64,000 nucleotides of DNA from Cordia subcordata (lineage: Eukaryota > Streptophyta > Magnoliopsida > Boraginales > Cordiaceae), in assembly GCA_028554755.1 (NCBI GenBank), contig JAPTOF010000008.1, positions 12,340,501-12,404,500 of the forward strand. The letters run 5' to 3'. This document shows, one piece after another, positions 1 to 10,799 of the stretch; positions within the stretch are counted from its first letter, which is position 1, and every line of letters starts with the position of its first letter. Both the position numbers and the translations under genes were made by a program. The notes beneath the pieces were generated by a model, which did not search any database, was not told the origin of the DNA, and was given only the letters and a program-made list of their open reading frames with translations.

Positions 1-910
1 ATATGCTGAGGTTGAGTGAAAATCATCTTTGTCACTGGCCCAATCAGCATCCGTAAAGGCTACTAAATTGAGTTTCGTTAATGGGGTTATTGCAAGACCA
101 AAGTTAATTGTCTGTTTTAGATATCTGAGTAGATGTTTTGCTGCAGTCCAATGTGGTTATCGAGGATCATGCATGTATTGAGCTAATTTATTCATTAAGT
201 ACGCTATATCAGGACGAGTTATAGCCAGATATTGAAGTGCATCAATAAGGCTACAATAGGATTTTGCATCCACCAGATTATCTCCAATAGATTTGCCTAA
301 AGCATGACTGATGCTCATCGGAGTAGTGAAGCCCTTGACACCTTCTATTCCATACTTTGCTAAGACATCAACAATGTATGTAAGAGAAAAAATCCATGAG
401 AATAAGAGATAGCCTCTAAACCAAGAAAATACGACAGAAGTCCCAAATATTTAACTGAGAATTGTCTTGCGAGTGCAGAAATGATATCTTGAACAAAATG
501 CAAAGAATTTCCTTTGATAGACAGATCATCCATATAGACCAAAATATAGGTAGTGACTCTTTTGCTATGGTAGACAAATAATGATTATCTGACTTGGCAC
601 TTAAAAAACCCAGAGATAAAAAAAAATTGCGCAGAGCAGTAAACCACGCTTTAGGAGCTTGCTTTAAGCCATATAGTAATTTGAAAAGTCTGCACACATG
701 GTTTGGTCGACTAGCATCTTGGAACCGAGGAGGTTGCATCATAAAAACTTCTTCTACCAAATGCCTATGCAAGAACGCATTGTTTACATCTATTTGATGT
801 ACCTGCCATTGAGATGATATAGCAATTGTTAGTACTACACGTATAGTAGAGGGTTTAATAACTGGACTGATGGTTTCTGTCAAATCCAGGCAAGGTCGCT
901 GATGAAACCC
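1..910 (-). pseudogene. copia reverse transcriptase and RNase H, decayed
   Basis: Minus-strand translation gives the copia RT core. The stretch with HQIDVNNAFLH and LYGLKQAPKAWF is at about 660-810, and the catalytic motif VYMDDL is at about 525-542, in a different frame, so there is at least one frameshift. RNase H follows towards base 1, with the ITRPDIAY and TDADWASDKDD motifs in the first 240 bases. RT copies element RNA and RNase H removes the RNA template. The C-terminus is cut by the window edge. Confidence 0.88.
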
Positions 911-1726
911 CCACTAAACGCGCTTTGAACCTTGCCACGCTTCCATCAGGATTCCTTTTGAGTCGAAATACCTACTTACATCCAATTACGTTATGGTGTT
1001 CTTCACGTGATACCAACACCCATGTTTTGTTCTTGTATAAGGCCTTAAGTTCATCCAACATGGCTTCTTTCCACTGAGGATGTTGTAATACTTCTTTGAC
1101 AGATCAAGGATCATGAGAAAGAGTATCATTTTTTGTTGCTGAAAGGGAGAAAATTTTTTTCGGCTTGAAGATGCTGTTTTTGGCCCAAATCTGCATATGA
1201 TGTGTTGAGTGTGTGATTTCATTTGTGGTGACATCTGATGATAATTGATGGTGATCAATAGGTGATTGATGTGGTGAAGGATCATTCAGCGGAAGCAAGT
1301 TATCGCATTGTTCAGTCTTGTCGTGACTGACCTATGCAAATTTAGTCATGGGTGAACTCTGATTGGGTGACCCAAGATAAGGACTAGAAGGTTGATTTAG
1401 TGTAGAAGTTCTCCTGATAGACGACATAGGTGTTGTTACAGCACTAGGAAGAATGGTTACGAGAGAAGTATATGGAGACAAGGACACCTGACTTTCAACA
1501 GAGGATTACAAGGTAGAAGTTGAATTTTTATCTGATATACCATACTAGTTGGACAAATCTACTAGTGAGAAACGCATGATCTCCGTAGGCTCTTTATACG
1601 GAAAAGAATTCTCATAGAAACAAACATGCCTTGAAAAATGATATGTATGAGTTTCTCTGTTAAAACAAATAAAAGCATGATGTTAGTTTGAAAAACCCAG
1701 AAACACACATGGATGTGACTATGGTT

Positions 1727-2629
1727 CTAATTTCTGATCACTCTATGGACGCAACCACGGTAGCACAAGCAGCCAAAAATTTGAATATTATTGCAGCTTG
1801 GTGAAGTGTTAAAAAGTTTAAAAAATGGTATGTCCCCATCAAGAATAGGTGTGGGAGTTCTGTTTATCAAGTAAACTGCCCACTCAAAAGCAAAAGACCA
1901 AAAACTCAAAGGCAAGGATGCTCTATGCAAGATTGTGAGGCCACATTCAACAATGTGTCTATGTCTCCTTTCCGCAGTGGCAACATGCTCAAGCGTGTAA
2001 GAAGGAGAGACCAAATGTTGAATACCATTGTCGGCAAAAAACTTAAATAGACTCTTGTATTCAGAACCACCATCTGAATATATAGTGCCAATCTTAGTTT
2101 GAAAAATATTTTCTGCCATTTGTTTAAACATAAGGAAAATATTATAAACATCAAACTTTTGAGCCATCAAGAAAAGCCATGAATATTTTGTATAATGATC
2201 TACAAATAGTACATAGTAAGAGGAACCATTTATAGACCTTATTGGAGCTGGTCCCCAGACATCTATAAACACAATCTCTAGGGGACGATTGGAGACCAAG
2301 TTGGACACAGTAAAAGGAACCTTGTGTGATTTATTAGATAAGCAAGAATTACAATCAAACTGAGAACTGGACACTTTTGATATAGGAAGACTGCCACTGG
2401 ACATAATAGACTTGAGGATTTTGGTTGAGGGATGTCTCATCCTGTCATGCCAGGTTTGTAGGGAAACTGCCATGCATGATGGTGCTTTATGATCAATGGA
2501 CTTGTGAGACGTAGCAGGCCACTCATAGATATTATTCTTGGTTGATCCCATTGCGAGTATTGCCCCGGTGCAAAGATCCTTAACAAAAAAACCATAAGGT
2601 GAAAATTCAATTGTGGTGTTATTGTTCAT
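1727..2629 (-). pseudogene. copia integrase domain (long surviving frame)
   Basis: A 300-residue open stretch carries a zinc-binding N-terminus (WHDRMRH about 56-66, then CNSC at 93-96) and the integrase core. The likely catalytic D-D-E residues are in IDVWGP (about residue 122), YSDGGSEYK (about 185) and the AERRHRHIVE stretch (about 220). It ends near FGCLCYRG. Integrase inserts the cDNA into the genome. The flanking protease and RT are in other frames or separated by stops, so this is part of a dead polyprotein rather than a free gene. Confidence 0.88.
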
Positions 2630-2639
2630 GCAAAATTGA

Positions 2640-3069
2640 TTCTGAAATTAGATTTCGATCCATCATAGGAACACATAACATATCCTTTAAGTGAAAAGAA
2701 GAGTGAGGCAATTTTGTGTTACTAGTATGAGAGATGGTCAAACCTGTACCATTGCCAATAACAGCATCATCCTGACCGTCATAAGACTGAGGAAGTTGAA
2801 GAGTAGCAGCATCATTGGTTATATGATGTGATGCTCCAGAATCAAGAAGCTAGGTATGTGTTAGTGGTGGCTGTGTTAGCAGTAGGCGAAGATGAGGCAA
2901 AGAACAACTTCTTAATGGTATAACATTGTCATGTCGTATGCCCTTTATTATCATAGAACTGACAAAAAATTGGTGACTTATCGGAATTTGCTGATTGTTG
3001 ACTGTCACAAAAGCGACGTTGTGATTGTCCTGGACGGGACTAAGGAGCATTTCGTCGGTTATTGTTACG
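2640..3069 (-). pseudogene. copia protease and gag zinc-knuckle region
   Basis: The protease active-site motif LLDSGASHHITND reads on the minus strand at about 2815-2852. The codon before it, normally Trp in copia, is a TAG stop. Further upstream (about 2940-3000) is a damaged zinc knuckle containing CQFYDNKGHTTWQC, where the second cysteine of CCHC appears lost. The protease would cut the polyprotein and the knuckle would bind element RNA. Confidence 0.75.
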
Positions 3070-3822
3070 TCAATTGAACGAAGTAGTAGTTTGATGTTGC
3101 ACATCATTAACAATGATAGATTGTGGAGCACCTAAGATACCATTTGAGCGCAGTTCTTCACAACGAAGAAATGCCTCATATTCTATCAATTTGTCTTGCA
3201 GTTCCTCAAATGTGATAACAATATCTCGAGCCCATACTGCAGCATCAATTTCTTTAAAAGCAGGGCCAAGACCATTCAACATATGAGTAACGAGAAATTG
3301 TTGAGGAACTGGAGCACCCATCACGGATAACTTGTCAGCCAAGTCACGAACCTTAGCCAGATAATCAGCTATTGGTTGATTCCCTCGAGTCAGCAATGTT
3401 AATTGTTCAGTAAGGCATATTATGCGAGAAGAAGAAGGACTCACATAGGCTTTAGCAAGTTTCTTCCAAGCATCAGCAGCAATGGTGCAACAATACACAC
3501 GAGGAACCACACTGGGACTAAGTGATCCAATGATCCCTAAAAGAAGCAATTTGTCTTGTCTCATCCATGGGGTGTATGCAGGATTTGGAGAATCTTCGCC
3601 ATCAACTTTGATAGTTTGAGAAGGACACAGTAATGATCCATCAATGTAACCCATCAAATTGTATCCAAATAGAAATGCATCAAATTTTGTACGCCAAGAC
3701 GAATAGTTTGAGGGTGTGATTTTAAGAGGTAGTTGATTGGCTACGTTAATAGTAATTAACGTAGTATTATCAGAAGAGGTGGGTGAGATGTTAACATTGT
3801 TGATTGCATCAGAAGAAGAAGA
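3070..3822 (-). pseudogene. copia gag (UBN2-type)
   Basis: The frame open from 3657 to 3070 continues in phase upstream without a start codon to about 3822, giving the N-terminal signature NYSSWRTKFDAFL followed by MGYIDG. Later come RQDKLLLLGIIGSL, AWKKLAKAYVSPS and DYLAKVRDLADKL, all typical of plant copia gag. A 13-base A run (3831-3843, T on the coding strand) lies where the start should be and could have slipped out of frame. Gag forms the virus-like particle that packages element RNA. Confidence 0.85.
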
Positions 3823-3880
3823 CGCTATTGGAAAAAAAAAAAAAGAAAGACCAGGATCGTGTTACTCGTTGAAGTTTAGA

Positions 3881-3893
3881 GAAGCTGATACCA
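3881..3893 (-). other. primer binding site (tRNA-iMet type)
   Basis: Immediately inside the LTR the minus strand reads TGGTATCAGC, the usual plant copia sequence complementary to the 3' end of initiator tRNA-Met. Its position fixes the 5' LTR boundary at 3896. Confidence 0.8.
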
Positions 3894-3895
3894 TA

Positions 3896-4082
3896 TGAGA
3901 AAACACTTCTACTTGTATTTGATTCTCTATACAAGTAGTTTAAATATACAACCATGAATTACATGAGATAAGATATGGAACCTATAAAAAATACAAGTGA
4001 TAAGCCTAATCTACACAAGAGTTAATCGAGCTGTGTGAGAGAAGTGTTAGGCACCAACTCTGCTGAACTTATCTTCTTAACA
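3896..4082 (-). repeat. 5' LTR of the first copia element
   Basis: This short LTR of 187 bp begins TGTTAAGAAG and ends TTCTCA on the minus strand, with TG and CA termini. The inner end abuts the primer site. The LTR carries the promoter and polyadenylation signals of the element. Confidence 0.8.
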
Positions 4083-4104
4083 ATTATGTATTGGTTTTCA
4101 TTTG

Positions 4105-4928
4105 GGATATGTTCCATTGATAAATATTGATGGTTATTTTGTGAGTTATTCTTTTAGGTTTTAGGACTTTGATTTAATCTTTATGGGGTTAGTGGCTTGG
4201 CCTTATGCATAGGAGGGGCTGACACCCCTTAGTTGCACAATAGTCTTGTCCCGATAATTCACAGAACTATATTTTAGCGGCGTGATATTGGTGGCATCAG
4301 AGCAAGCTCTAGGTGAATTTCATGTCACCTGGAGTTCTGGGCTGCGGTTCTATTCTATTTGTGTTTGGGCCGCGATAAGGACATCGCATCTTTAAGGAGG
4401 AGTTTGTAACACCCTATCTCACATTGATTCTTTGTGAGATTTTTATGCACTTTATAATGAATTGGGTTCACTGGTACTATCATCATCTGCTTAATCATTT
4501 TTTGGCCAATTGGTTAGGCTCAAGTAAGGTGGCAGGCCAATAGTTGGGCCTAGGTCGTTATAGAATGGTGTCAGAGCCAGCTAACAGTCGGTAGCGGGAG
4601 CTAAGTACTATATGGGATAAAGTGCTACACCAAGTGTGCAATGGAAGCCATCTCTTGAGCTTGTAGAAGCCACTTCTAAAGTCCTGCACCACCTAGTCTT
4701 GTATGTGATTGTGTGCCCGTGATGAGGACCTCGTGTCCTCAACGGGGGTGAATGTGATATCTCACATTGGTTTATGTGGTGACTTGTGGCTTATTTATAA
4801 GTGGGTAGAGTGAGTATAACTAATAGCTTAGGTTAGCATTTTGGATTAGTTGATTAGAGGCCCAAGTAGTTATTACTTGTGCCTTTAACATAAGTGTTGC
4901 TCGTGAGCGTAGGTTTAAGGGCTTGACA
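4105..4928 (+). mobile_element. TRIM array (three LTRs, two internal domains)
   Basis: LTR-like stretches end near 4286, span 4405-4562, and span 4753-4928. The first two are followed by tRNA-Met-type primer sites: TGGCATCAGAGC at 4292 and TGGTGTCAGAGCC at 4566. The last two are preceded by purine-rich tracts (AAGGAGGAG before 4405, ACGGGGGTGAA before 4753). Internal domains are only about 120 and 190 bp, with no coding. The internal domains share an AGGAC-rich 3' end. This is the layout of terminal-repeat retrotransposons in miniature, here chained. LTR2 and LTR3 are only loosely alike, so this could be an old tandem or two nested families. Confidence 0.65.
4753..4928 (+). repeat. TRIM LTR related to the palindrome LTRs
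   Basis: It begins TGTGATATCTCACATTGG and ends GGGCTTGACA. The middle contains the landmark GATTAGAGGCCCAAGTAGTT, which recurs in the LTR at 32091-32275 and, in part and inverted, at 34039-34201. All three therefore belong to one family. Confidence 0.75.
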
Positions 4929-5684
4929 TTCTTCCTTAGAAAGATGTTTGATGATAAACACAAGACACCCTTCTTCAAAAATTTCTCTAAGCCTCAATAC
5001 CAGCTCATGAATGATTGCACCGCTACTCATTTTAATGATTTTCTCCATCTATATGACCCTACTTTTCCTCACTACTTTGGACACCTGCATGCTTATGTAT
5101 GGAGAAAGAGTTGCTAATAAAGAAATCAAGAGAGAAAGAGGAAAAGAACAACCAGAATGTAGAGTGTGGTTTTGTAATAGAGTTGTTGGCTCTCTGCCCT
5201 AGTCTTGCCATTAAATTGTTGCTAACAAAACATGGCTTTAAGTTAGAACTACACAAAGATGCACGGTTTGTAACAAGACTATCTATCTTTATGATCTTTT
5301 GATAGCTGATAACAAAGTCTACCATAAGGCTTGCTTTTGATGCCACTACTGCACAGGCATCCTTAAGGGATTTTTTTACATGGGGATCAAGGATTCTCTT
5401 GATAAACTTTCACAGTAGATAAAATTTTTTCATGTCTTTTGTTGAAATTGTACATTCATGGGACATAATGATCACACATTCACAAGAGTTTCTCTAAGCT
5501 AATATTAGGAAATTTTTGGTAAATAGTTGAGCAACTTCAAACTCTTTCGATGGGGTTCTCTATTGTAGGCATCACTTTGATCAGCTCTTCAAGAGGATAA
5601 GTAGTTTGGAGAAGAGTTTTGAAGGTAAAACTAAACAGTGAAACTTTTTTCATTGAAAGTAGGCAAAGATTTTATTAAGCTCCC

Positions 5685-6004
5685 TATTAAGTAATATGCT
5701 GTTCACACATGGTTCATGGAACAAACACAAGTATTTGAAGAGTCAAGAATAAATCTATTAATAATATGAATTTCGATTTTTTATTATTCATGTATTTGTA
5801 ATTTCAAAGAGTTTAGTTCATGTATTAGAAATTGACTCTAGACTTCAAGTTCATATATGAGTCCTCCCTTAAGCCTATAAAATGGAGCTTTATATGAAAG
5901 GTAATCATTCTATCACAAAGTCAAGTTACATGGAAAATTTTCCTCTTTCTCTACAAACAATTTTTCTCTTAAGTTTTGAATAAAATGGATACCAATATCT
6001 GGTA
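5685..6004 (+). repeat. 5' LTR of the second copia element
   Basis: It aligns end to end with 9934-10253. It starts TATTAAGTAATA where the 3' copy has TGTTAAGTAATG, and ends GGTA where the 3' copy has AACA. The termini of the 5' copy have decayed. Confidence 0.9.
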
Positions 6005-6119
6005 TATTTTGGTACCAAAGCCAAGTTAATCCGGTAGTAATAGATTAGAAAAAAGATTTTTAAAAAAAGATGGCCAACCATGATCTCCCGATTCCAATTT
6101 TTTCGGGTGAACATTTCAA

Positions 6120-7040
6120 TCATTAGGTTGTGAAGATGAAAACTATCCTTAAATCAAAAGATTTATAGAAGTTTGTTTCATAAAGATTTGAAGAACTTGA
6201 AACCACAGAGGAGCTCACTCTTGTCCAACGCCAACAAATCAAGGAGAATCAAAGAAAATATGTAAAAGCACTTTCACATCTTCAACAAGGAATTTCAGAT
6301 ATGCTGTTTTCAAGGATCATGCATGCCTCCACTGTAAAAGAAGGTTGGAGTCTTTTGCAAAATGACTTTCAAGGCGATGAAAAGTTGAAAAAATGCTACG
6401 CTTCCAAATCTTAGAAGAGAATTTGCAAATTTAAAGATGAAAGAATCTGAAAAATATTGATGAATATTATAGAAGAATTGTTGATTTGGTGAGTGAGATG
6501 AAAAAATTGGGTGAAGATATTAAAGATAGTAAAATTGTTGAAAAAATTCTGATTAATTTGTCACCCAAGTATGATATCACAGTAGCCATTATTGAAGAAA
6601 CTAGTGATATCACTAAATTAGAATTGCAAAATTTATTGGGTTCTTTGATGTGCGCTGAAAGAAAAATGAAAAAAAAGTTAAAAATACTATTGAGACTGCT
6701 TTTCAAACTAAGATTAATCTTCGTTCCAAAAATAAAGAAAAGATGTCTCAAATAATCAACAAAGAAATGAGTGATCATCACATAAAAGTGGTAGAACTGG
6801 AAGAGACAGAGGTACAGATAGAAATTTTAGAAATCAATGAAGACAGGATAATACAAATTCTAGTGGTTGTGGTATTTGTGGCAAGACTAACCATGTTGAC
6901 AAAGATTGTTGGCACAAAGATAAACCTCAATGTCACAATTTCAAAAGATTTGGACATGTTCAAAAGGATTGCAGGTTCAAGAACCAAGAATCTCATTTTT
7001 CAGAAGGTACCAGTGGTGGAAACTTGTTCTATACTTGTCA
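6120..7040 (+). pseudogene. copia gag with zinc knuckles, frameshifted
   Basis: Gag fragments read through about 6180-6760 in shifting frames. Zinc-knuckle residues follow at about 6868-6980, containing CGICGKTNHVDKDC and CHNFKRFGHVQKDC (CCHC pattern in the second). Gag would form the particle and bind RNA. At least three frame changes separate the pieces. Confidence 0.75.
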
Positions 7041-8160
7041 CAATGCAACAGAGTGCAAAAATGAAGTTTGGTATCTTGATAGTGGATGCAGCTATCGCAT
7101 GACCAATAACAAATCCATTTTTGTTAACATGGACACCATAATCAATACTCAGATCAAGATGGGAAATGGAGCGCTTGTTGAAGTAAAATGTAAAGGTACA
7201 ATTGTAGTTCAAACAAAGAAATGTACTAAACTAATTCATGATATTTTGCTTGTACTTAATTTGGACAAAAATGTTCCAAGTGATAGTCAACTTATAAAAC
7301 ATGGTTATGCTATCCATTTGAGTAAAATTGTTGCAAAATGTTTTACAAGCGAGATGGTAAACTGTTAATTGCAACCATTAAAATGGAAAAGATTAGAAAT
7401 TTCCCTCTCATGTTCACTTCTGTAGAGAAAAGAGCTTTGAAAGCCCAAGTACATGAAAATTCTATCTTGTGGCATAAAAGGTATGGCCATTTGAATTTCA
7501 ATAGCCTTCGTGTACTACAAAGAAAAGGAATGGTATACAATCTCCCTCGAATAGATGGAGTTCATGGTTTTTGTGAAGGATGTGCATTAGGAAAACACTA
7601 CAGGGAATCTTTCCAAAAGGAGTTGCTTGGCGAGGCAAAGAAGCACTTCAGCTTGTGTATACAAATGTTTGTGGCCCGATTAGAACCCCTTCTCATAGAG
7701 GAAACATTTATTTCATCCTTTTCATTGATGATTTTACAAGGATAGCTTGGGTTTACTTTATGAAAGAAAGATCTGAGATTTTCTCTATTTTCAAGAAATT
7801 TAAAAGTTATGTTGAAAGTGAAGTGATCATTATATAAAATCTTAAGTGATAGAGATATTGAATATGACTCAAATGCCTTCAACAAATTTTCTGAAGATGA
7901 AGGTGTAGAAAGACAACCCATAGTTGGATACACACCTCAACAAAATGGTGTATCTGAGAGAAAAAAATCAAAATGGGATGGAAATGGCAAAATCTATGCT
8001 TCATGAAAAAGGGTTACCAACAAGTTTTTAGGCAGAAGCTATACACACAACTGTCTAACAAAACTTGTTGAAGCAACTGAAAAATGCATTCTTATTGGCT
8101 ATAATACCAGGTCCAAAGGCTATAGAATGTATAGCTTAAAGGAAAAGAAAACGATATAAT
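7041..8160 (+). pseudogene. copia protease and integrase, frameshifted
   Basis: The protease motif VWYLDSGCSYRMTNN reads at about 7066-7110. The integrase zinc-binding N-terminus (LWHKRYGHLNFNSL, then CEGCALGKH) is at about 7468-7600. The core continues in another frame (YTNVCGPIRTPSHRGN, FIDDFTRIAWVYF) to about 7830 and then breaks up. The recognisable tail of the core (TPQQNGVSERK) lies at about 7930-7970. The domain is dead through multiple shifts. Confidence 0.85.
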
Positions 8161-8399
8161 CATTAGTAGGGATGTAATATTCGATGAAAATGCAACTTGA
8201 GATTAGAAAGAAAAGCAAGTGGAGAAAAATGTTCTCAATGTTGATGATGAAGAAACAGTACACATTGAAGTAGATGATAAAGTAACTCCTTCAAATTCAC
8301 CTTCTGCTTCATTGCCATCCCCAGATTCATCCCCATAATCATCAGCTTATACTCTAGTAAAGATGAAGAGCTTGAGTGATATTTATGCACAGTGTAATT

Positions 8400-9840
8400 T
8401 TTGTGTAATGAAACTAGAGCATTTTGAAGAGGCTTACAAAGAAGAAGTTTGGTGAAAAGCAATGCAAGAAGAAATAAATGTCATTGAGAAACACAACACA
8501 TGGGAATTGGCAGAAAGACCTCATGCCAAAGAGGTTATTGGCGTCAAATGGGTGTACATGGTAAAGTTGAACCCAAATAAAGAAATTCAAAAATACAAGC
8601 AAGGCTAGTTGCCAAAGGCTATTCACACTAGCCTGAGGTTGACTTTTAAGAAACATTTGCTCCTATGGCAAGATTGGATACCATTCAAGCTATCATTGCA
8701 TTAGTAGGGAAGCTATACGAACTCAATGTCAAATCTGTCTTTTTAAATAGAGAGTTGAAAGAAGTAGTCTCTGTTGAACAACCTCAAGGCTTTGTTAAAA
8801 GAGGGGAGAAAAGAAAAGTATGCAAGCTAAAGAAGGCCTTGTATGGTTTGAAACAAGCGCCTCGAGTTTGGTACAGCAAAATTGATTCATATTTTAAAAA
8901 ACAAGGATTCAAGAAGAGCAAGAGTCAACCAACATTGTACATCAAATTTCAAGGTACCTCAATCTTGATTGTAGCTCTTTATGTGGATAATTTATTATAT
9001 ACTAGAAGTTGTGAGAAAATGATCCAAGATTTCAAGAAAGATATGATGAGGAAATATAAGATGAATGATATGGTTTTTTGCATCACTTTCTTGGGATGGA
9101 AATTTGTCAACAAGGTGATGGTGTCGTTATTTGCCAAAAGAAATATGCTCAAAATATTTTGGCAAAATTCAACATGGATGATTGCAAATGCAAGCGTACT
9201 CCACTTGATGCAAATGAAAAATTGAAGCAAGATGATAATGGAAAGAAATTTGATGTCATTCTCTATAGAAGTTTGGTTGGAAACTTGTTGTATCTTATGC
9301 AACAAGGCCTGACATTATTTATGCGACAAGTTTACTCTCTAGATTCATGCATTGTCTAAGTCAAGTTCATTTAGGCACAACAAAGAGAGTATATAGATAT
9401 ATAAGAGGAACAACAAATTTTCATCTGATATGTCAAAGAAGTTTAGATAAAACTTTTTAACTTTTGTGATTGTGATTAGGCCAGATGCATTGATGACAAG
9501 AAGAGTCTATCTGGTTATGCTTTCACACTTGGTTGAGGGATTTTTTTTGGGCATCAAAGAAGCAGGAAATAGTTTCTCAATCATCTGCAGAAGCTGAGTA
9601 CATTTTAGCAGCCTTAGCGACTTCACACTGTATGTGGTTAAGAAAATTTTTTGAAAACCTTGCTGAAAAACAAGATAGAGCTATTGAACTATTTTGTGAC
9701 AATCAATCTACCATTGCCATGGCAAAAGATCTAGTTCATCATAGCAAAATAAGACATATTGCAATCAACCATCATTTTATCGGAAATGCTATTGAAGTAG
9801 GAGATGTTGTATTCAAATTTTGTCTAAGTGAAGACTAGGT
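8400..9840 (+). pseudogene. copia reverse transcriptase and RNase H, frameshifted
   Basis: RT begins with an NTWELAERP stretch at about 8490. The best surviving frame (8665-9225) has LYGLKQAPRVWY at about 8840 and the catalytic YVDN of ALYVDNLLYT at about 8980. The MHHFLGMEI motif follows in a new frame at 9078. RNase H has SQSSAEAEY at about 9575 and ends at the stop near 9838, close to the purine tract and 3' LTR. There are several stops and shifts. Confidence 0.88.
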
Positions 9841-9933
9841 GGCTGACATATTCATAATGGCACTTCCAAGAGACAAGTTTCACTACTTGAGAAGACTTCA
9901 TGGAGTTCAAAAACAACACAATAAGGGAGAGCA

Positions 9934-10253
9934 TGTTAAGTAATGTGTTGTTCACACATGGCTCATGGAACAAACACAAGTATTTGAAGAGTCAAGAATG
10001 AATCTATTAATCATATGAATTTAGATTTTTTAGTATTCATGTATTTGTAATTTCAAAGTCTAGTTCATATATTAGAAATTAAATCTAGATTTCAAGTTCA
10101 TATATTTGAATCCTCCCTTAAGCCAATAAAAGGGAGCTTTGTATGAGTGGTAATCATTCTGTCACATAGTCAAGTTATATAGAAAATTCTTCTCTTTCTT
10201 TACAAATACTTTTTCTCTTAAGTTTTGAATAGAATGGTTGTCGATATCTAACA
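9934..10253 (+). repeat. 3' LTR of the second copia element
   Basis: It starts TGTTAAGTAATG after the purine tract and ends ATCTAACA before CTCCC. It is better preserved at the ends than the 5' copy. Confidence 0.9.
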
Positions 10254-10799
10254 CTCCCACATACAATTATACGAGTGTTTGAACTGTTTTATTAATTTCT
10301 GTACTTTGTTAGGTTCTACCAGAAACACCAAAAGTTGTGAAAACCAGAGAAGCTTGTGGAGAATAAGGTAAATCATTTTGATATTTTCCTGAGTTCTACA
10401 ATTTTACTAGCCAAGAATGAATGAAGATTAGTTGTTATTTCAACATAAAATCAACAAAGTTTCAGGTGTCTTTGTAGGCAGAAGGAAAGATGTGTGGGGT
10501 GTAGCAAGACTGTCTATCCAACTAAGAAGGTAAATAAACTATTCTTTTATGTGATCAAATATAAAATATTATTTCATCTTTGAAAAGTCTTCATGTTGTT
10601 GTTCTTAAAATATGGATACTTAAATCTCATATCTAGAAGAATTTTTGTAATGAACATCAAATCTCTTTCTTTATGGTAAAATTCTTATTATATAACAGCT
10701 CTCTTCAACATTGTACAGGTTGAGGTTGCCATAAAGAATGATGAAAAGCCTAGGATGTCTGATTAGGAGGTCCACATAAGAGCATGTATTCTCAGATAT

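Larger units (their letters stand above)
1..4082 (-). mobile_element. Ty1/copia retrotransposon, decayed, right end complete, left end outside window
   Basis: Read on the minus strand, the order is LTR (3896-4082), tRNA-Met-type primer site, gag, protease, integrase, reverse transcriptase and RNase H, the PR-IN-RT-RH order that defines copia. The 3' LTR lies beyond base 1. Stops and frameshifts interrupt every domain, so it is not autonomous. The first bases outside the LTR on the right are ATTAT; the matching target duplication cannot be seen. Confidence 0.9.
5685..10253 (+). mobile_element. Complete but decayed Ty1/copia retrotransposon, 4.57 kb, target duplication CTCCC
   Basis: Both LTRs are 320 bp (5685-6004 and 9934-10253) and the flanks are the perfect 5-bp duplication CTCCC at 5680-5684 and 10254-10258. 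A tRNA-Met-like primer site (TGGTACCAAAGCC, 6010-6022) and a purine tract (AAGGGAGAGCA, ending 9933) bracket the interior. The LTRs differ at many positions, including both terminal dinucleotides of the 5' copy, so the insertion is old. It lies in an intron of the LIM pseudogene. Confidence 0.93.
5232..10529 (+). pseudogene. Two-LIM-domain protein (WLIM2-like), exon-bearing pseudogene split by a copia element
   Basis: Exon remnants at 5232-5369, 5527-5624, 10313-10367 and 10466-10529 translate in order to a plant LIM protein. Landmarks are CTVCNKTIYLYDLL; ADNKVYHKACF, then a stop where Arg is usual, then CHYC; HHFDQLFKRISSLEKSFEG; TPKVVK and EKLVEN; and CVGCSKTVYPTKK, the start of LIM domain 2. 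Such proteins bundle actin filaments and bind DNA. Splice sites survive (GAAG/GTAAAA at 5625, ATAAG/GTAAAT at 10368, TTCAG/ at 10465), so it is not a processed copy. Defects are a frameshift after the ATG at 5232, the in-frame TGA, one-base shifts in exons 2 and 3, and loss of the rest of LIM 2. The copia element at 5685-10253 sits inside the intron after exon 2. Confidence 0.85.

Noticed and set aside
4753..4928. Cassandra-type LTR carrying a 5S RNA gene
   Set aside because: The length and primer site fit TRIMs in general, but no 5S internal promoter sequence is visible.
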